This document shows, piece by piece, positions 43,143 to 52,292 of a stretch of 64,000 nt of DNA. Position numbers and translations under genes: made by a program. The DNA lies in contig CACDKN010000003.1 in the NCBI GenBank assembly GCA_902553315.1, positions 65,543 through 129,542 of the forward strand, in the 5' to 3' direction. The notes below the pieces were generated by a model. That model was not told where the DNA came from. It made no database searches and saw nothing but the letters and a program-made list of their open reading frames with translations. This stretch comes from AG-339-G14 sp902553315. Its GTDB lineage: Bacteria; Pseudomonadota; Gammaproteobacteria; Magnimaribacterales; AG-339-G14. Positions within the stretch are counted from its first letter, which is position 1. Every line of letters starts with the position of its first letter.

Positions 43143-43196
43143 AATACTTTTAATTATCTTACACATATTATCTAACAAATTTAGATTGGAGCAAAA

Positions 43197-44708
43197 ATGA
43201 AAAAATTAATTTCTATTTCAATGAATTTAAAAAAAATTGAGGCTTTAAAAAGTTTAAACTCTGAATGTTTAGTGATCGGTATCTATGAGGACAAAAATTT
43301 AAATGAGATTACAAAAATATTAAATTCCGACTCCTCTGGTCTACTAAAAAAACTTTTGACTAGAAAAGAGCTTACAGGAGCTTTAAAAAATCAATTGTAT
43401 TTACCTGATATGAGTGGTTTTAAAGCCAACAAAGTTTTTCTTGTGGGTCTTGGTAAAAAAAATAAAGAACTAAACGAAGACGAATTTTCTCAGTTGAGTA
43501 GCACAATTTCTAAAATAACAATTTCTTCTAATGCTAAAGACGTTGATATTTTCCTTCCCGAAATAAAAGTCAAATTAAAAAAACCTTCTTGGGTTTATAA
43601 AATCTTATCCAGAGACCTAGAGTCCGGATGTTATCAATACTTTTTTGAAGGGAAAAAAACACAGCCAAAAAATAAATTAAAAAAAATAAACTTTCTTAAT
43701 TTGGCAGGTAATGAGAGTAAAGCAAAAATACTTTCTTCTATTAAAATGGGCCATGTTATTGGCGCTGGAATGAACACATCCAAAGATCTTGCAAATACCC
43801 CTGCAAATATATGCACGCCAAGCCACTTAGCAAAACAAGCAAAACTCATAAGTAAGACTTTTCCTTCAATTAAAACAAAAGTTTTAGGCGAGAAAGAAAT
43901 GAAAAAATTAGGAATGGATTGTTTACTGTCTGTCGGTAACGGTAGTGCTCAAGAATCTAAATTTATTATCATGCAGTATTCCGGAGGAAAAAAAACCTCC
44001 AAACCTCATATCATAGTTGGCAAAGGAATCACTTTTGATACTGGAGGTATAAGCATTAAACCAAGTCCTAACATGGACGAAATGAAATATGATATGTCAG
44101 GTTCAGCTAGTGTATTTGGAACTATGAGAGCAATAGCTGAAATTAAGCCTAAACTGAATATTATTGGAGTGGTGGCTTCAGCTGAAAACATGCCAAGTAG
44201 TACAGCGACTAAGCCTGGGGATGTGGTGAATACCTTGTCTGGACAAACTGTTGAAATTTTAAATACTGACGCCGAAGGTAGGTTAGTTTTATGTGATGCA
44301 CTAACATATATTGAAAGGTTTAAACCAGCAAGTGTAATAGACATTGCAACTCTAACAGGTGCTTGTGTAGTTGCCTTGGGTCATCAAGCAACGGGTTTAT
44401 TATCCAATGATCAAAAATTAGCTGATAATATTTTAGAAAGCGGATATTCTAGTTGCGACAAAGCGTGGCAACTCCCCCTTTGGGATGAATATCAGAGCGA
44501 TATTAATAGTAAATATGCAGACATCGCAAATATTGGAGGAAGAGCAGGAACAATTACTGCAGCTTGCTTCCTTTCAAGATTTACTCGCTCTTATAAATGG
44601 GCTCATTTAGATATTGCTGGTACTGCTTATGGAGGACGTGTAGGCAAAACTTCTAGCGGAAGACCCGTTCCACTTTTAACGGAGTATCTGTTGTCTAGAA
44701 AACAATAG
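43197..44708 (+). CDS. pepA: Leucyl aminopeptidase (M17)
   Basis: Hexameric two-metal aminopeptidase that trims N-terminal residues; in E. coli it also binds DNA in carAB control and Xer recombination. The 503 residues have an N-terminal domain (about 1-170) and the catalytic domain with metal/active-site motifs GKGITFDTGGISIKPS and NTDAEGRLVL. GGAG sits 5 bases before ATG. The pepA-holC-valS order is conserved. Whether this homologue binds the carA region in the same window cannot be told. Confidence 0.96.
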   Translation: MKKLISISMNLKKIEALKSLNSECLVIGIYEDKNLNEITKILNSDSSGLLKKLLTRKELTGALKNQLYLPDMSGFKANKVFLVGLGKKNKELNEDEFSQLSSTISKITISSNAKDVDIFLPEIKVKLKKPSWVYKILSRDLESGCYQYFFEGKKTQPKNKLKKINFLNLAGNESKAKILSSIKMGHVIGAGMNTSKDLANTPANICTPSHLAKQAKLISKTFPSIKTKVLGEKEMKKLGMDCLLSVGNGSAQESKFIIMQYSGGKKTSKPHIIVGKGITFDTGGISIKPSPNMDEMKYDMSGSASVFGTMRAIAEIKPKLNIIGVVASAENMPSSTATKPGDVVNTLSGQTVEILNTDAEGRLVLCDALTYIERFKPASVIDIATLTGACVVALGHQATGLLSNDQKLADNILESGYSSCDKAWQLPLWDEYQSDINSKYADIANIGGRAGTITAACFLSRFTRSYKWAHLDIAGTAYGGRVGKTSSGRPVPLLTEYLLSRKQ

Positions 44709-45170
44709 ATGAGTTCTGTAAGTTTTTTACAAGCTGGATTTTCAGAAGACCTCGCCATAGACTATGTCTGTGATCTTACAGGTAAGATAATTCAAAAAAA
44801 TTTACATGATTCAACTTCGAAAAAAATTTTTATCAGATGCAACGATGCCGAACAAGCAATTAAGTTAGATGAAAGAATGTGGGGATATCCAAAACATATA
44901 TTTATTCCTCATAAAATTTCTACTGAAAAAAACTCTAAAGATTGTGAAGTCTCAATTTCTTATCCAGGGATTAAAATCAATGAAGAATTTTATTATTTGG
45001 TAAACCTTAATCCTCAGCTTCCATCTAATTATAGCGAATACAAAGAAACCCTTCAGATAGTCATAAAAGATAACTCAACCAATCAAGAAATTGCTAGAGA
45101 GAGTTACAAAAAATGTCTTGGCGATGGGATAAAACCAAAATATCTAGAAGAAAATGAAGAAAGTTTTTGA
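44709..45170 (+). CDS. holC: DNA polymerase III chi subunit
   Basis: Chi links the clamp loader (via psi) to SSB. The 153 residues follow the HolC pattern: DLTGKIIQKNLHDS near the N-terminus, IFIRCNDAEQAIKLDERMWG, IFIPHKI, then YYLVNLNPQLPSNYSEYKETLQIV. Similarity is modest but the pattern and the pepA-holC-valS position agree. It begins at the base after the pepA stop and overlaps valS by 17 bases. A candidate holD lies at 50.3 kb. Confidence 0.88.
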   Translation: MSSVSFLQAGFSEDLAIDYVCDLTGKIIQKNLHDSTSKKIFIRCNDAEQAIKLDERMWGYPKHIFIPHKISTEKNSKDCEVSISYPGIKINEEFYYLVNLNPQLPSNYSEYKETLQIVIKDNSTNQEIARESYKKCLGDGIKPKYLEENEESF

Positions 45171-47889
45171 ACCAAAACAAATTGAAGGAAGATGGTACAA
45201 ATTTTGGGAACAAAACAATCTCTTTAGTCCGAAGATATCTTCCAAGAAAAAACCCTTTAGCATGATGATCCCTCCTCCAAACGTTACAGGTAGCCTCCAT
45301 ATGGGTCATGGTTTTCAGAATACATTGATGGACACTATATGTAGATATAAAAGACAAAAAGGATTTGAAGTCCTTTGGCAACCTGGTACTGACCATGCAG
45401 GAATTGCTACTCAACTTGTTGTAGAAAGAAATTTAGAACAAAAGGGGCTATCTAGAGAAGAAATTGGCAGAAAGAAATTTGAAGAAGAAATTTGGAAATG
45501 GAAGTCAACTTCAGGAAATACAATCACAAAACAGCTAAGACGATTAGGAGCCTCTTTAGATTGGAATAGAGAAAAATTCACAATGGATAAAGATTTCAAC
45601 AATGCGGTGATAAAAGTCTTTTGCTCTTTGTATGATGAAGGCCTTATCTATAGAGGTTATAGATTAGTTAATTGGGACGTTAGCCTGCAATCTGCAATTT
45701 CAGATCTTGAAGTAATAAACGAAGAAGAACCCGCAAAAATTTGGCTCATTGCTTATAAGAATAAAAATGACTCAATTACTGTTGCTACGACGAGACCCGA
45801 GACAATGTTTGGAGACGTTGCAATTGCAGTAAACCCAAAAGATAAGAGGTATAAAAAATTTGTAGGACAAGAATTTGAAATACCTCTTTCCGGAAAAAAA
45901 ATTAAAGTTATAACTGATAGTTACGTTGATCCTGATTTTGGAACTGGATGTCTAAAAATTACTCCAGCCCATGATTTCAATGATTTCGAAATAGGCCTCA
46001 GAAATAAGTTACCCATGGTAAATATCTTAAATAAAAATGGTTTGCTTAATGAAAATGTCCCCAGTAAATTTCAAAGTCTATCCACACTTGAAGCTAGAAG
46101 ACAGATACTAGTTGATCTAGAAAAAAATGGAAATCTTATCAAAGAAAAAGAACATAAGATTAGCGTACCTAGAAGTGAAAGAACTGGAGAAATACTTGAA
46201 CCGCTATTAACTAAACAGTGGTATCTCAAATCAACAAAACTATCCAAAAAAGCAATTAATTTAGTCAAAACAAAAAAAATAAAATTTATTCCCAACAATT
46301 GGGACAAAACTTACTTTTCTTGGATGAACGAAATTAAAGATTGGTGTATATCTAGGCAACTCTGGTGGGGTCATAGAATCCCAGCCTGGTATGATGAAAA
46401 TTCTAATGTTTATGTTGGCGCGTCTGAAAAAGAGGTTAGAAATAAATACAAATTAGGAAAAGGTATAAAATTAGAAAAAGATAATGACGTTTTAGATACT
46501 TGGTTTTCTTCTCAATTATGGACATTTGCTACCTTAGGATGGCCAAAAAAATCATCACTTCTTGAAAGGTTCCACCCAACCTCAGTATTAGTGACGGGAT
46601 TTGACATAATTTTTTTCTGGGTAGCCCGAATGATTATGATCTCTCAAAAATTTTTAAATGAAATACCTTTTCGAGAAGTTTATATTCATGGATTAGTTAG
46701 AGATAGTGAGGGTCAAAAAATGTCTAAGTCTAAAGGTAATATTTTAGATCCAATAGATATAATCGATGGGATAAGTCTAGATGAATTAATTTTAAAAAGA
46801 ACTTCAAATCTATTAAGTTCTAAACAAACACAAAAAATTGTAAGTTCCACAAAAAAAGATTTTCCAAAAGGAATATCTCCTTATGGAGCTGATGCAATAA
46901 GATTTACATTTTGTTCTCTCGCATCCGGCAGTAGGGACATTAACTTTGATTTGAATAGAGTTGAAGGTTATAGAAATTTTTGTAACAAGTTGTGGAACGC
47001 ATCAAGATTTATCATTTTGCAATGTAAAACTAAAAAAGTTTCAAAAAATAAATCTAATGACGAAGAAGATCGATGGTTGTTAAACGAAATGAATAAAACT
47101 TTCAGAATTTATTCTGATCATATAGAGAACTACCGATTTGATTTAGCTGTTCAGTCTATTTACGAATTTGTTTGGGAGATTTACTGTGATTGGTATATTG
47201 AATTTTGTAAAATAAGACTTCAAGATGAGAATTTATCAATTTCTAAAAAGAGTGAAATTCTAAACTCTTTAGTAAACTCATTGGAGTCAATCTTGGTAGC
47301 TTTGCATCCCGTAATTCCCTTTATTACAGAAGAAATATGGCAACAAACGAAAGACTTACATAAGCATAAAGAAAAAAGTATTTCTCTCAGAAATTTTCCA
47401 AAAATAATAAGCTCAAATAGATCTTTTAAAGATATTGCGCTTTTAAAAAATTCAATTGTAGGTATCAGAAATTTAAGGGGAGAAATGCAATTATCCCCTA
47501 AAATAAAAATTGATTTAATTCTTACAAAAAAAAATATAACTTACAATATTCTTAATAAATACAAAACTTATTTAAGCAATCTTTGCGGTGTCAAAAATAT
47601 AATATTTTCGTCTTCCCCTCCCCCATCATCAATTGTCCTTATTTCGGATGAGAAACTTTTTGTGCCTTTAAAAGGATTAATAGATCCTAATAAAGAGATT
47701 GCAAGAAACTCAGAAAATCTTAATAAATTGAACAAAAACTTTGAAAGTTTAAAATTACAATTGCAAAATAAAAAATTTATAAAAAATGCACCTAAACTTT
47801 TAGTGAAAGAAAGAAAAATGCAATTAAAAGACTTGAGTCAAAAAATATCTAAAACTAGAAAACACCTTAAAGTACTAGAAAAAGTATAA
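45154..47889 (+). CDS. valS: Valyl-tRNA synthetase
   Basis: Charges tRNA-Val with valine and edits threonine. The 911 residues include PPPNVTGSLHMGHG (HIGH motif at 49-52), a CP1 editing domain (about 190-335, with TTRPETMFGDVAI), KMSKS at 522-526, a helical anticodon-binding domain and a C-terminal coiled coil (about 845-911). About 40 residues shorter than E. coli ValS with no domain missing. Overlaps holC by 17 bases. Confidence 0.97.
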   Translation: MKKVFEPKQIEGRWYKFWEQNNLFSPKISSKKKPFSMMIPPPNVTGSLHMGHGFQNTLMDTICRYKRQKGFEVLWQPGTDHAGIATQLVVERNLEQKGLSREEIGRKKFEEEIWKWKSTSGNTITKQLRRLGASLDWNREKFTMDKDFNNAVIKVFCSLYDEGLIYRGYRLVNWDVSLQSAISDLEVINEEEPAKIWLIAYKNKNDSITVATTRPETMFGDVAIAVNPKDKRYKKFVGQEFEIPLSGKKIKVITDSYVDPDFGTGCLKITPAHDFNDFEIGLRNKLPMVNILNKNGLLNENVPSKFQSLSTLEARRQILVDLEKNGNLIKEKEHKISVPRSERTGEILEPLLTKQWYLKSTKLSKKAINLVKTKKIKFIPNNWDKTYFSWMNEIKDWCISRQLWWGHRIPAWYDENSNVYVGASEKEVRNKYKLGKGIKLEKDNDVLDTWFSSQLWTFATLGWPKKSSLLERFHPTSVLVTGFDIIFFWVARMIMISQKFLNEIPFREVYIHGLVRDSEGQKMSKSKGNILDPIDIIDGISLDELILKRTSNLLSSKQTQKIVSSTKKDFPKGISPYGADAIRFTFCSLASGSRDINFDLNRVEGYRNFCNKLWNASRFIILQCKTKKVSKNKSNDEEDRWLLNEMNKTFRIYSDHIENYRFDLAVQSIYEFVWEIYCDWYIEFCKIRLQDENLSISKKSEILNSLVNSLESILVALHPVIPFITEEIWQQTKDLHKHKEKSISLRNFPKIISSNRSFKDIALLKNSIVGIRNLRGEMQLSPKIKIDLILTKKNITYNILNKYKTYLSNLCGVKNIIFSSSPPPSSIVLISDEKLFVPLKGLIDPNKEIARNSENLNKLNKNFESLKLQLQNKKFIKNAPKLLVKERKMQLKDLSQKISKTRKHLKVLEKV

Positions 47890-47896
47890 TAACTCT

Positions 47897-48268
47897 ATGT
47901 GGTTGAGAGGAGCGACAGCAGGAATTATAGTAAGTCTTATTTCTGCATTTTTATATAACTTCTTTTTTCAAGAAGGATTCATAAAAATCTTTTTCTTTAT
48001 ATTCTTTTCCACATATATCTCCAGCATGATTATTGTTTATGGCAGGCAAATTAAATATAGGCTAAGAAGAGAAAAAGGAACTATAAAATGGTTCGATCCT
48101 AGCAAAGGTTATGGTTTCCTAGAAAGAGATAAAGGAGGAGATTTGTTCATTCATTTTGCTTCAGTGGCTGAAAAAGATAGAAAAAGTTTGAAGGAAAATA
48201 CTCGAGTAAGTTACACGGTTATTTCAAGTGTAAAAGGACCGCAAGCTAATGAAATAAGAGTTATTTAA
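47897..48268 (+). CDS. Membrane-anchored cold-shock-domain protein
   Basis: The 123 residues have two predicted membrane helices (about 7-23 and 28-47) and then, after a basic stretch (RQIKYRLRREK), a complete cold-shock domain (about 60-123): GTIKWFDPSKGYGFLE with RNP1 at 70-76 and LFIHF (RNP2) at 83-87. The aromatic nucleic-acid-binding residues are present. The positive-inside rule puts the domain in the cytoplasm at the membrane face. Cold-shock proteins are normally soluble and about 70 residues; the added hairpin anchor is unusual. It follows valS by 7 bases and shares a TTAA stop overlap with the convergent GNAT gene. RNA or single-stranded DNA binding near the membrane is inferred only. 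Confidence 0.85.
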   Translation: MWLRGATAGIIVSLISAFLYNFFFQEGFIKIFFFIFFSTYISSMIIVYGRQIKYRLRREKGTIKWFDPSKGYGFLERDKGGDLFIHFASVAEKDRKSLKENTRVSYTVISSVKGPQANEIRVI

Positions 48269-48708
48269 AAATCTCTCCTCATATAAAATCTATCAAGACT
48301 ATTTTCCCTTCTTATATCGTATACTTCGAAATCATATTTTTCATAAAATTCTTTTGTTTTAAGTCTCGAAGTTAAAATAAGTGAAGATTTATTAAAATTT
48401 TTTTTTGCTTTTAATAAAATAAAATCCATAAGAATTTTTGATATACCAATATTTCTGTATTTCTCAGCAACGGAGAATCTTTGCAAGGACACTTCGTAGT
48501 CTGAACTTTGATATAAACGAGAGTAAGCAATTAAATCTGATTTCAAAAAGATTGTTAAATGGAAACTTTCTTTATCTATTTTATTATCATCATAGACTTT
48601 GTCTCCCTTGACGGAATCTCTTAAATTTTTTATTTTTTGAAAAAGAGCTTTTTCAATATCTTCAAATTTTTTACACTCCTTAAAAAAAGAGTCTTCTGAT
48701 ATCTTCAT
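48265..48708 (-). CDS. GNAT-family N-acetyltransferase
   Basis: Probable acetyltransferase of unknown substrate. The 147 residues show the GNAT core: beta strands with FHLTIFLKSDLIAYSRLYQS, the acetyl-CoA pyrophosphate loop in RFSVAEKYRNIGISKILM (R/Q-x-x-G-x-G/A form, somewhat degenerate) and the C-terminal AKEFYEKYDF-like FYEKYDFEVYD. The general look is of the ElaA type. It is last after holD, rimI and the reductase gene on this strand, 9 bases after the reductase stop. Confidence 0.8.
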   Translation of the reverse strand: MKISEDSFFKECKKFEDIEKALFQKIKNLRDSVKGDKVYDDNKIDKESFHLTIFLKSDLIAYSRLYQSSDYEVSLQRFSVAEKYRNIGISKILMDFILLKAKKNFNKSSLILTSRLKTKEFYEKYDFEVYDIRRENSLDRFYMRRDF

Positions 48709-48717
48709 TCAGTTAGA

Positions 48718-49758
48718 TTAAGGGCAGGGATTAGGACATTCCGAATGAATCTTGTCTAATTCCCCAATAACATCATCGGACAATTTAGTAATTCCACTTT
48801 TTATAGCTATTTCAAGTTGTTCCATTGTAGTTGCCCCAATAATGTTGGAAGTGACAAATTCTCTAGAGTTTACAAAAGCATTAGCCATCAAAGATGGATC
48901 AAGATTGGATTGATCAGCAAGGTTAATATATTTTCTAATTGCAGCCTCGGCGCTTGGAGTTTCGTATCTTTGCCCTCTACCAAAAAGTTTTGTTCTGGAT
49001 CCCTCCGGAAGTTTTCCATCTAAATATTTACCTGATAAATAACCTTGCGCTAAGGGAGAATAGGCTAATAATCCTACTGAACTTCTATGAAAAAATTCCG
49101 ACATTCCCGATTCATAGGATCTATTCAGTAAATTATATGCATTTTGAACCGACTGTACTCTAGGGAGATTATCTCTTTCAGATACATTTAAAAATTCAGA
49201 CAGGCCCCATGGTGTTTCATTTGACAACCCTATGTGTCTAACCTTGCCTGTTTCAACAATTTGGTTTAAAACGTCTAAAGTTTCTTCGATTGGGACAGAC
49301 TCAAGATCATAATGTTTATAAAGTCCTAAACCTCCACCAAATATATTTAAAGCTCTATCTGGCCAATGTAATTGATAAAGGTCTATGTAATCTGTTTTCA
49401 ATCTTTTTAAGCTTCCTTCAATCGCTTTTTCTATGTTTTCCTTGTTTAATCTAGTTTCTCCACCCCTAAACCATTTCATGCCACTTCTTCCGGCTACTTT
49501 AGTTGCAAGAATAATATCTTGCCTGCACCCATTTTTCTCAAACCAAGAACCAATAATTCTTTCTGTGCTGCCCTGAGTTTCTTCTTTGGGAGGTATCGAA
49601 TATAACTCTGCTGTATCAAAAAAATTCACTCCATTCTCAACGGCATAGTCCATTTGCTCATGGCCTTCTTCTTCAGTATTTTGTTGGCCCCAAGTCATTG
49701 TTCCCAAACAAATTAAACTTACATCAATATCAGTATTCCCAAGTTTTTTATACTCCAT
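48718..49758 (-). CDS. Aldo/keto reductase, Tas type
   Basis: NADPH-dependent oxidoreductase resembling E. coli Tas (same length, 346 residues). The barrel has GLGTMTWG-like CLGTMTWGQQN, the catalytic Asp and Tyr in FFDTAELYSIPP, Lys in ATKVAGRSG, His in LYQLHWPDR, and the cofactor region GATTMEQLEIA. GAGG stands 7 bases before ATG. The substrate is unknown. It lies between rimI and the GNAT gene with short gaps. Confidence 0.9.
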   Translation of the reverse strand: MEYKKLGNTDIDVSLICLGTMTWGQQNTEEEGHEQMDYAVENGVNFFDTAELYSIPPKEETQGSTERIIGSWFEKNGCRQDIILATKVAGRSGMKWFRGGETRLNKENIEKAIEGSLKRLKTDYIDLYQLHWPDRALNIFGGGLGLYKHYDLESVPIEETLDVLNQIVETGKVRHIGLSNETPWGLSEFLNVSERDNLPRVQSVQNAYNLLNRSYESGMSEFFHRSSVGLLAYSPLAQGYLSGKYLDGKLPEGSRTKLFGRGQRYETPSAEAAIRKYINLADQSNLDPSLMANAFVNSREFVTSNIIGATTMEQLEIAIKSGITKLSDDVIGELDKIHSECPNPCP

Positions 49759-49761
49759 AGA

Positions 49762-50292
49762 CTAACCTCGGTTAAAATTTAACATCTTTCTTAAAAAAAA
49801 TAATGAAAATCTTGAAATACTTTCTAAGGAAGATAAGTTCATATGCTTGGTAAAAATCAATCCGTCTTCTCTCCCTTGAGATAATCTATAATAATTTTTT
49901 CTTTTACCAACATTTTTATAATTATTCTTTTTATAAAACTCAATTGCTTTCTCATTACTATCTCTAACCTCCAAGAAAATATCAGAGACGCCCTTTTTTT
50001 TTGCATCTTGTTCAGATTTATTTAAGAGCAACTGACCCATACCTTGAGAACGAAACTCAGGATGCACAGATATATTGAGTAGATGAGATTCTGTAAAGTT
50101 AATTGTAGAAATGCAAAACCCTATTGTTTCTTCTTGTTTAATTAATAAAATATTTTGGTAGTTGGAATTTATACAATCTATGAAACTTCCAATAGACCAA
50201 GGTGTGGGGTTCGAAAGTCTTTCAATTTCCATTACTCTTTCGAGGTCCTTAAAATCAAGAATCTTAAATTTAAAGTTTTCTTTCCCAGACAT
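49762..50292 (-). CDS. rimI: Ribosomal protein S18 alanine N-acetyltransferase
   Basis: GNAT enzyme that acetylates the N-terminal alanine of ribosomal protein bS18. I choose ATG at 50290-50292 (176 residues); the longer frame starts with GTG inside holD. Motifs: MEIERLSNPTPWSIGSF (the RimI EPWS-like region), the acetyl-CoA loop HPEFRSQGMGQLLL, FLEVRDSNEKAIEFYKKNNY. A C-terminal extension of about 30 residues follows. Position after a holD-like gene matches E. coli holD-rimI. Confidence 0.88.
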   Translation of the reverse strand: MSGKENFKFKILDFKDLERVMEIERLSNPTPWSIGSFIDCINSNYQNILLIKQEETIGFCISTINFTESHLLNISVHPEFRSQGMGQLLLNKSEQDAKKKGVSDIFLEVRDSNEKAIEFYKKNNYKNVGKRKNYYRLSQGREDGLIFTKHMNLSSLESISRFSLFFLRKMLNFNRG

Positions 50293-50563
50293 TTTTTCTT
50301 GCTTTTGAATCCGACATGAATTCACTAAGTTTATCTAATTGAAAAAGATTTTGGTCTACGAAAAAGTTATAAATTTTTAATGAATCTTTCTCTTCAAAGT
50401 TCAGTCCAAATGCTGAAGACATAGAATATAAAAAGGAAATTTCATCTTTGTTAAATTTTTTCGTTTCGACTTTAACTACCTTGTTTTTTTCAAACGAATA
50501 ACTAGAGTTTAATTCCCATTTATGTAGTTTTAAATCTTCAAATATATAGTCGTTAAATTTCAT
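50270..50563 (-). CDS. holD: Putative DNA polymerase III psi subunit (short)
   Basis: Psi bridges chi to the clamp loader. The 97 residues are shorter than E. coli psi (137) but share its ends: a tryptophan after a short helix (EDLKLHKWEL, compare the Trp17 region of E. coli psi that contacts the clamp loader) and the closing pattern SDSKARKNVWERKL, like PTARAALWQQI. The middle is diverged. Overlap with rimI by 23 bases reproduces the E. coli neighbourhood, and holC is 5 kb away. Confidence rests on position as much as on sequence. Confidence 0.65.
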   Translation of the reverse strand: MKFNDYIFEDLKLHKWELNSSYSFEKNKVVKVETKKFNKDEISFLYSMSSAFGLNFEEKDSLKIYNFFVDQNLFQLDKLSEFMSDSKARKNVWERKL

Positions 50564-50576
50564 TTAATTAATCCTA

Positions 50577-50582
50577 TATAAT
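50577..50582 (+). promoter_or_regulatory. Candidate -10 element for leuA
   Basis: A TATAAT lies 28 bases before the leuA TTG start in the 46-base holD/leuA gap. A weak -35 (TTAAAT) sits 18 bases upstream, inside the first codons of holD. The leader would be about 20 bases, too short for a classical leucine leader peptide or T-box. Confidence 0.4.
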
Positions 50583-50609
50583 ATTTTAATTCAAATTTGA
50601 GTATAAAAA

Positions 50610-52292
50610 TTGAAAGAAATTATAAATAGCTCTGCTTCAAAGTATTCGCCATTCAAGAAGATTGAGTTGACCAATAGAAAATGGCCTGAGAATCAAATTA
50701 CACATCCACCAATCTGGTGCAGTGTTGACTTAAGAGATGGGAATCAGGCATTAATAGAACCTATGGGTATAGATAAAAAGTTAAGGTTTTTTTCTATGCT
50801 GGTAGAACTGGGATTTAAACAAATTGAAATCGGCTTCCCTTCTGCTTCCGAAACCGAATTTAAATTTGTTCGGGAACTTGTAAGCCAAAATCTCATTCCA
50901 GATGATGTTCAAATTCAAGTTTTAACTCAATCAAGAGAGCACTTAATAGAAAAAACTTTTGAATCAGTTGCTGATTGTAAAAATGTGATACTGCATTTAT
51001 ATAATTCAACATCAACTCTTCAAAGAAAGGTAGTTTTCAATAAAGATAAAAAGGGGATCACTAAAATAGCTACAGAAGGAGCAGCTTTAGTAAAGAAGTT
51101 ATCAGAAGAAGCGACAAACACAAATTGGCAATTTCAATATAGCCCGGAAAGTTTTACGGGAACCGAATTGGAGTATGCTCTGGAAGTTTGCAACGAAGTA
51201 AATGAGATTTGGCAACCAACTAAAAATAAAAAATCAATCATGAACCTTCCGGCTACTGTTGAATTATCTACTCCGAATATATATGCAGATCAAATTGAAT
51301 GGATGTCTGAAAACTTAAAAAATAGAGAAAGTATAATTTTGAGTCTACATCCACATAATGATAGAGGAACTGCTGTTGCAGCTGCAGAGCTTGGTTTAAT
51401 GGCAGGCGCAGACAGAATAGAAGGAACTTTATTTGGTAATGGGGAAAGAACTGGAAATGTTGATATAGTCTCGTTGGCCTTAAATCAACTAACTCAAGGG
51501 GTTGATCCTAAACTTGATTTTTCTAACATAAATAAAATTATGAGAGAAGTTGAATATTGTAATCAGCTACCCGTCCATCCTAGACACCCTTATGCTGGAG
51601 ACTTGGTTTTCACTGCATTTTCAGGTTCTCATCAAGATGCAATAAAGAAAGGTTTTGATGCAATGAGAGAATCCAACGATCCCAAATGGGCGGTTCCTTA
51701 CCTTCCAATAGATCCAGAAGATGTCGGAAGATCTTATGAGGCTGTAATAAGAATTAATAGTCAATCAGGAAAAGGAGGGGTTGCATATTTGCTTGAAAAA
51801 GATCATGGTTTATCCTTGCCAAGAAGATTACAAATTGACTTCTCTAGAGTAATTCAAAAAATCACAGATTCTACGGGACAAGAAATTGAAGCAGGGGAGA
51901 TTTGGCAAGTTTTCAAAAAGAACTATGTTGAATTAGGCGATGATATGAATTACTTAAGCCATAGTATCAATTCAAAGAGCTACCCTAATGGAGAAAATTT
52001 AGATTTATTAAAATTAAAAATTCATTACAAGAATAAAGAAATTTTAGTAGAGGGAGAAGGAAATGGGCCTATAGACGCATGCATTAAAGCTTTAAGTAAG
52101 TTACTTGGAATATCTCTTAAGATTTCAGATTACCAACAACATGCTATATCATCGGGTGCAGACGCTTCTGCAGCAGCTTATATTGAAATAACGATCGATA
52201 ATAAAAGTTTTTGGGGAATTGGGATAAACTCAAACACAGTAGCTGCGTCCTTTGAAGCAATTATGAATGGTATAAAAAAATCTTTTAGCTAA
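50610..52292 (+). CDS. leuA: 2-isopropylmalate synthase, long type
   Basis: First committed step of leucine synthesis: acetyl-CoA plus 2-ketoisovalerate. The 560 residues are of the yeast/actinobacterial-like type 2 LeuA: catalytic barrel with WCSVDLRDGNQAL (metal-binding Asp) and LHPHNDRGTAVAA, and a C-terminal regulatory LeuA dimer domain (about 435-560, with SSGADASAAAYIEI). The start is TTG at 50610; an in-frame TAA lies two codons upstream and the next residues (KYSPFKKIELTNRKWP) already match family N-termini. The stop overlaps tilS by 8 bases. Confidence 0.95.
   Translation: MKEIINSSASKYSPFKKIELTNRKWPENQITHPPIWCSVDLRDGNQALIEPMGIDKKLRFFSMLVELGFKQIEIGFPSASETEFKFVRELVSQNLIPDDVQIQVLTQSREHLIEKTFESVADCKNVILHLYNSTSTLQRKVVFNKDKKGITKIATEGAALVKKLSEEATNTNWQFQYSPESFTGTELEYALEVCNEVNEIWQPTKNKKSIMNLPATVELSTPNIYADQIEWMSENLKNRESIILSLHPHNDRGTAVAAAELGLMAGADRIEGTLFGNGERTGNVDIVSLALNQLTQGVDPKLDFSNINKIMREVEYCNQLPVHPRHPYAGDLVFTAFSGSHQDAIKKGFDAMRESNDPKWAVPYLPIDPEDVGRSYEAVIRINSQSGKGGVAYLLEKDHGLSLPRRLQIDFSRVIQKITDSTGQEIEAGEIWQVFKKNYVELGDDMNYLSHSINSKSYPNGENLDLLKLKIHYKNKEILVEGEGNGPIDACIKALSKLLGISLKISDYQQHAISSGADASAAAYIEITIDNKSFWGIGINSNTVAASFEAIMNGIKKSFS

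Noticed and set aside
50564..50609. Leucine attenuator or T-box before leuA
   Set aside because: The gap is 46 bases with no Leu-codon leader or terminator-like stem.
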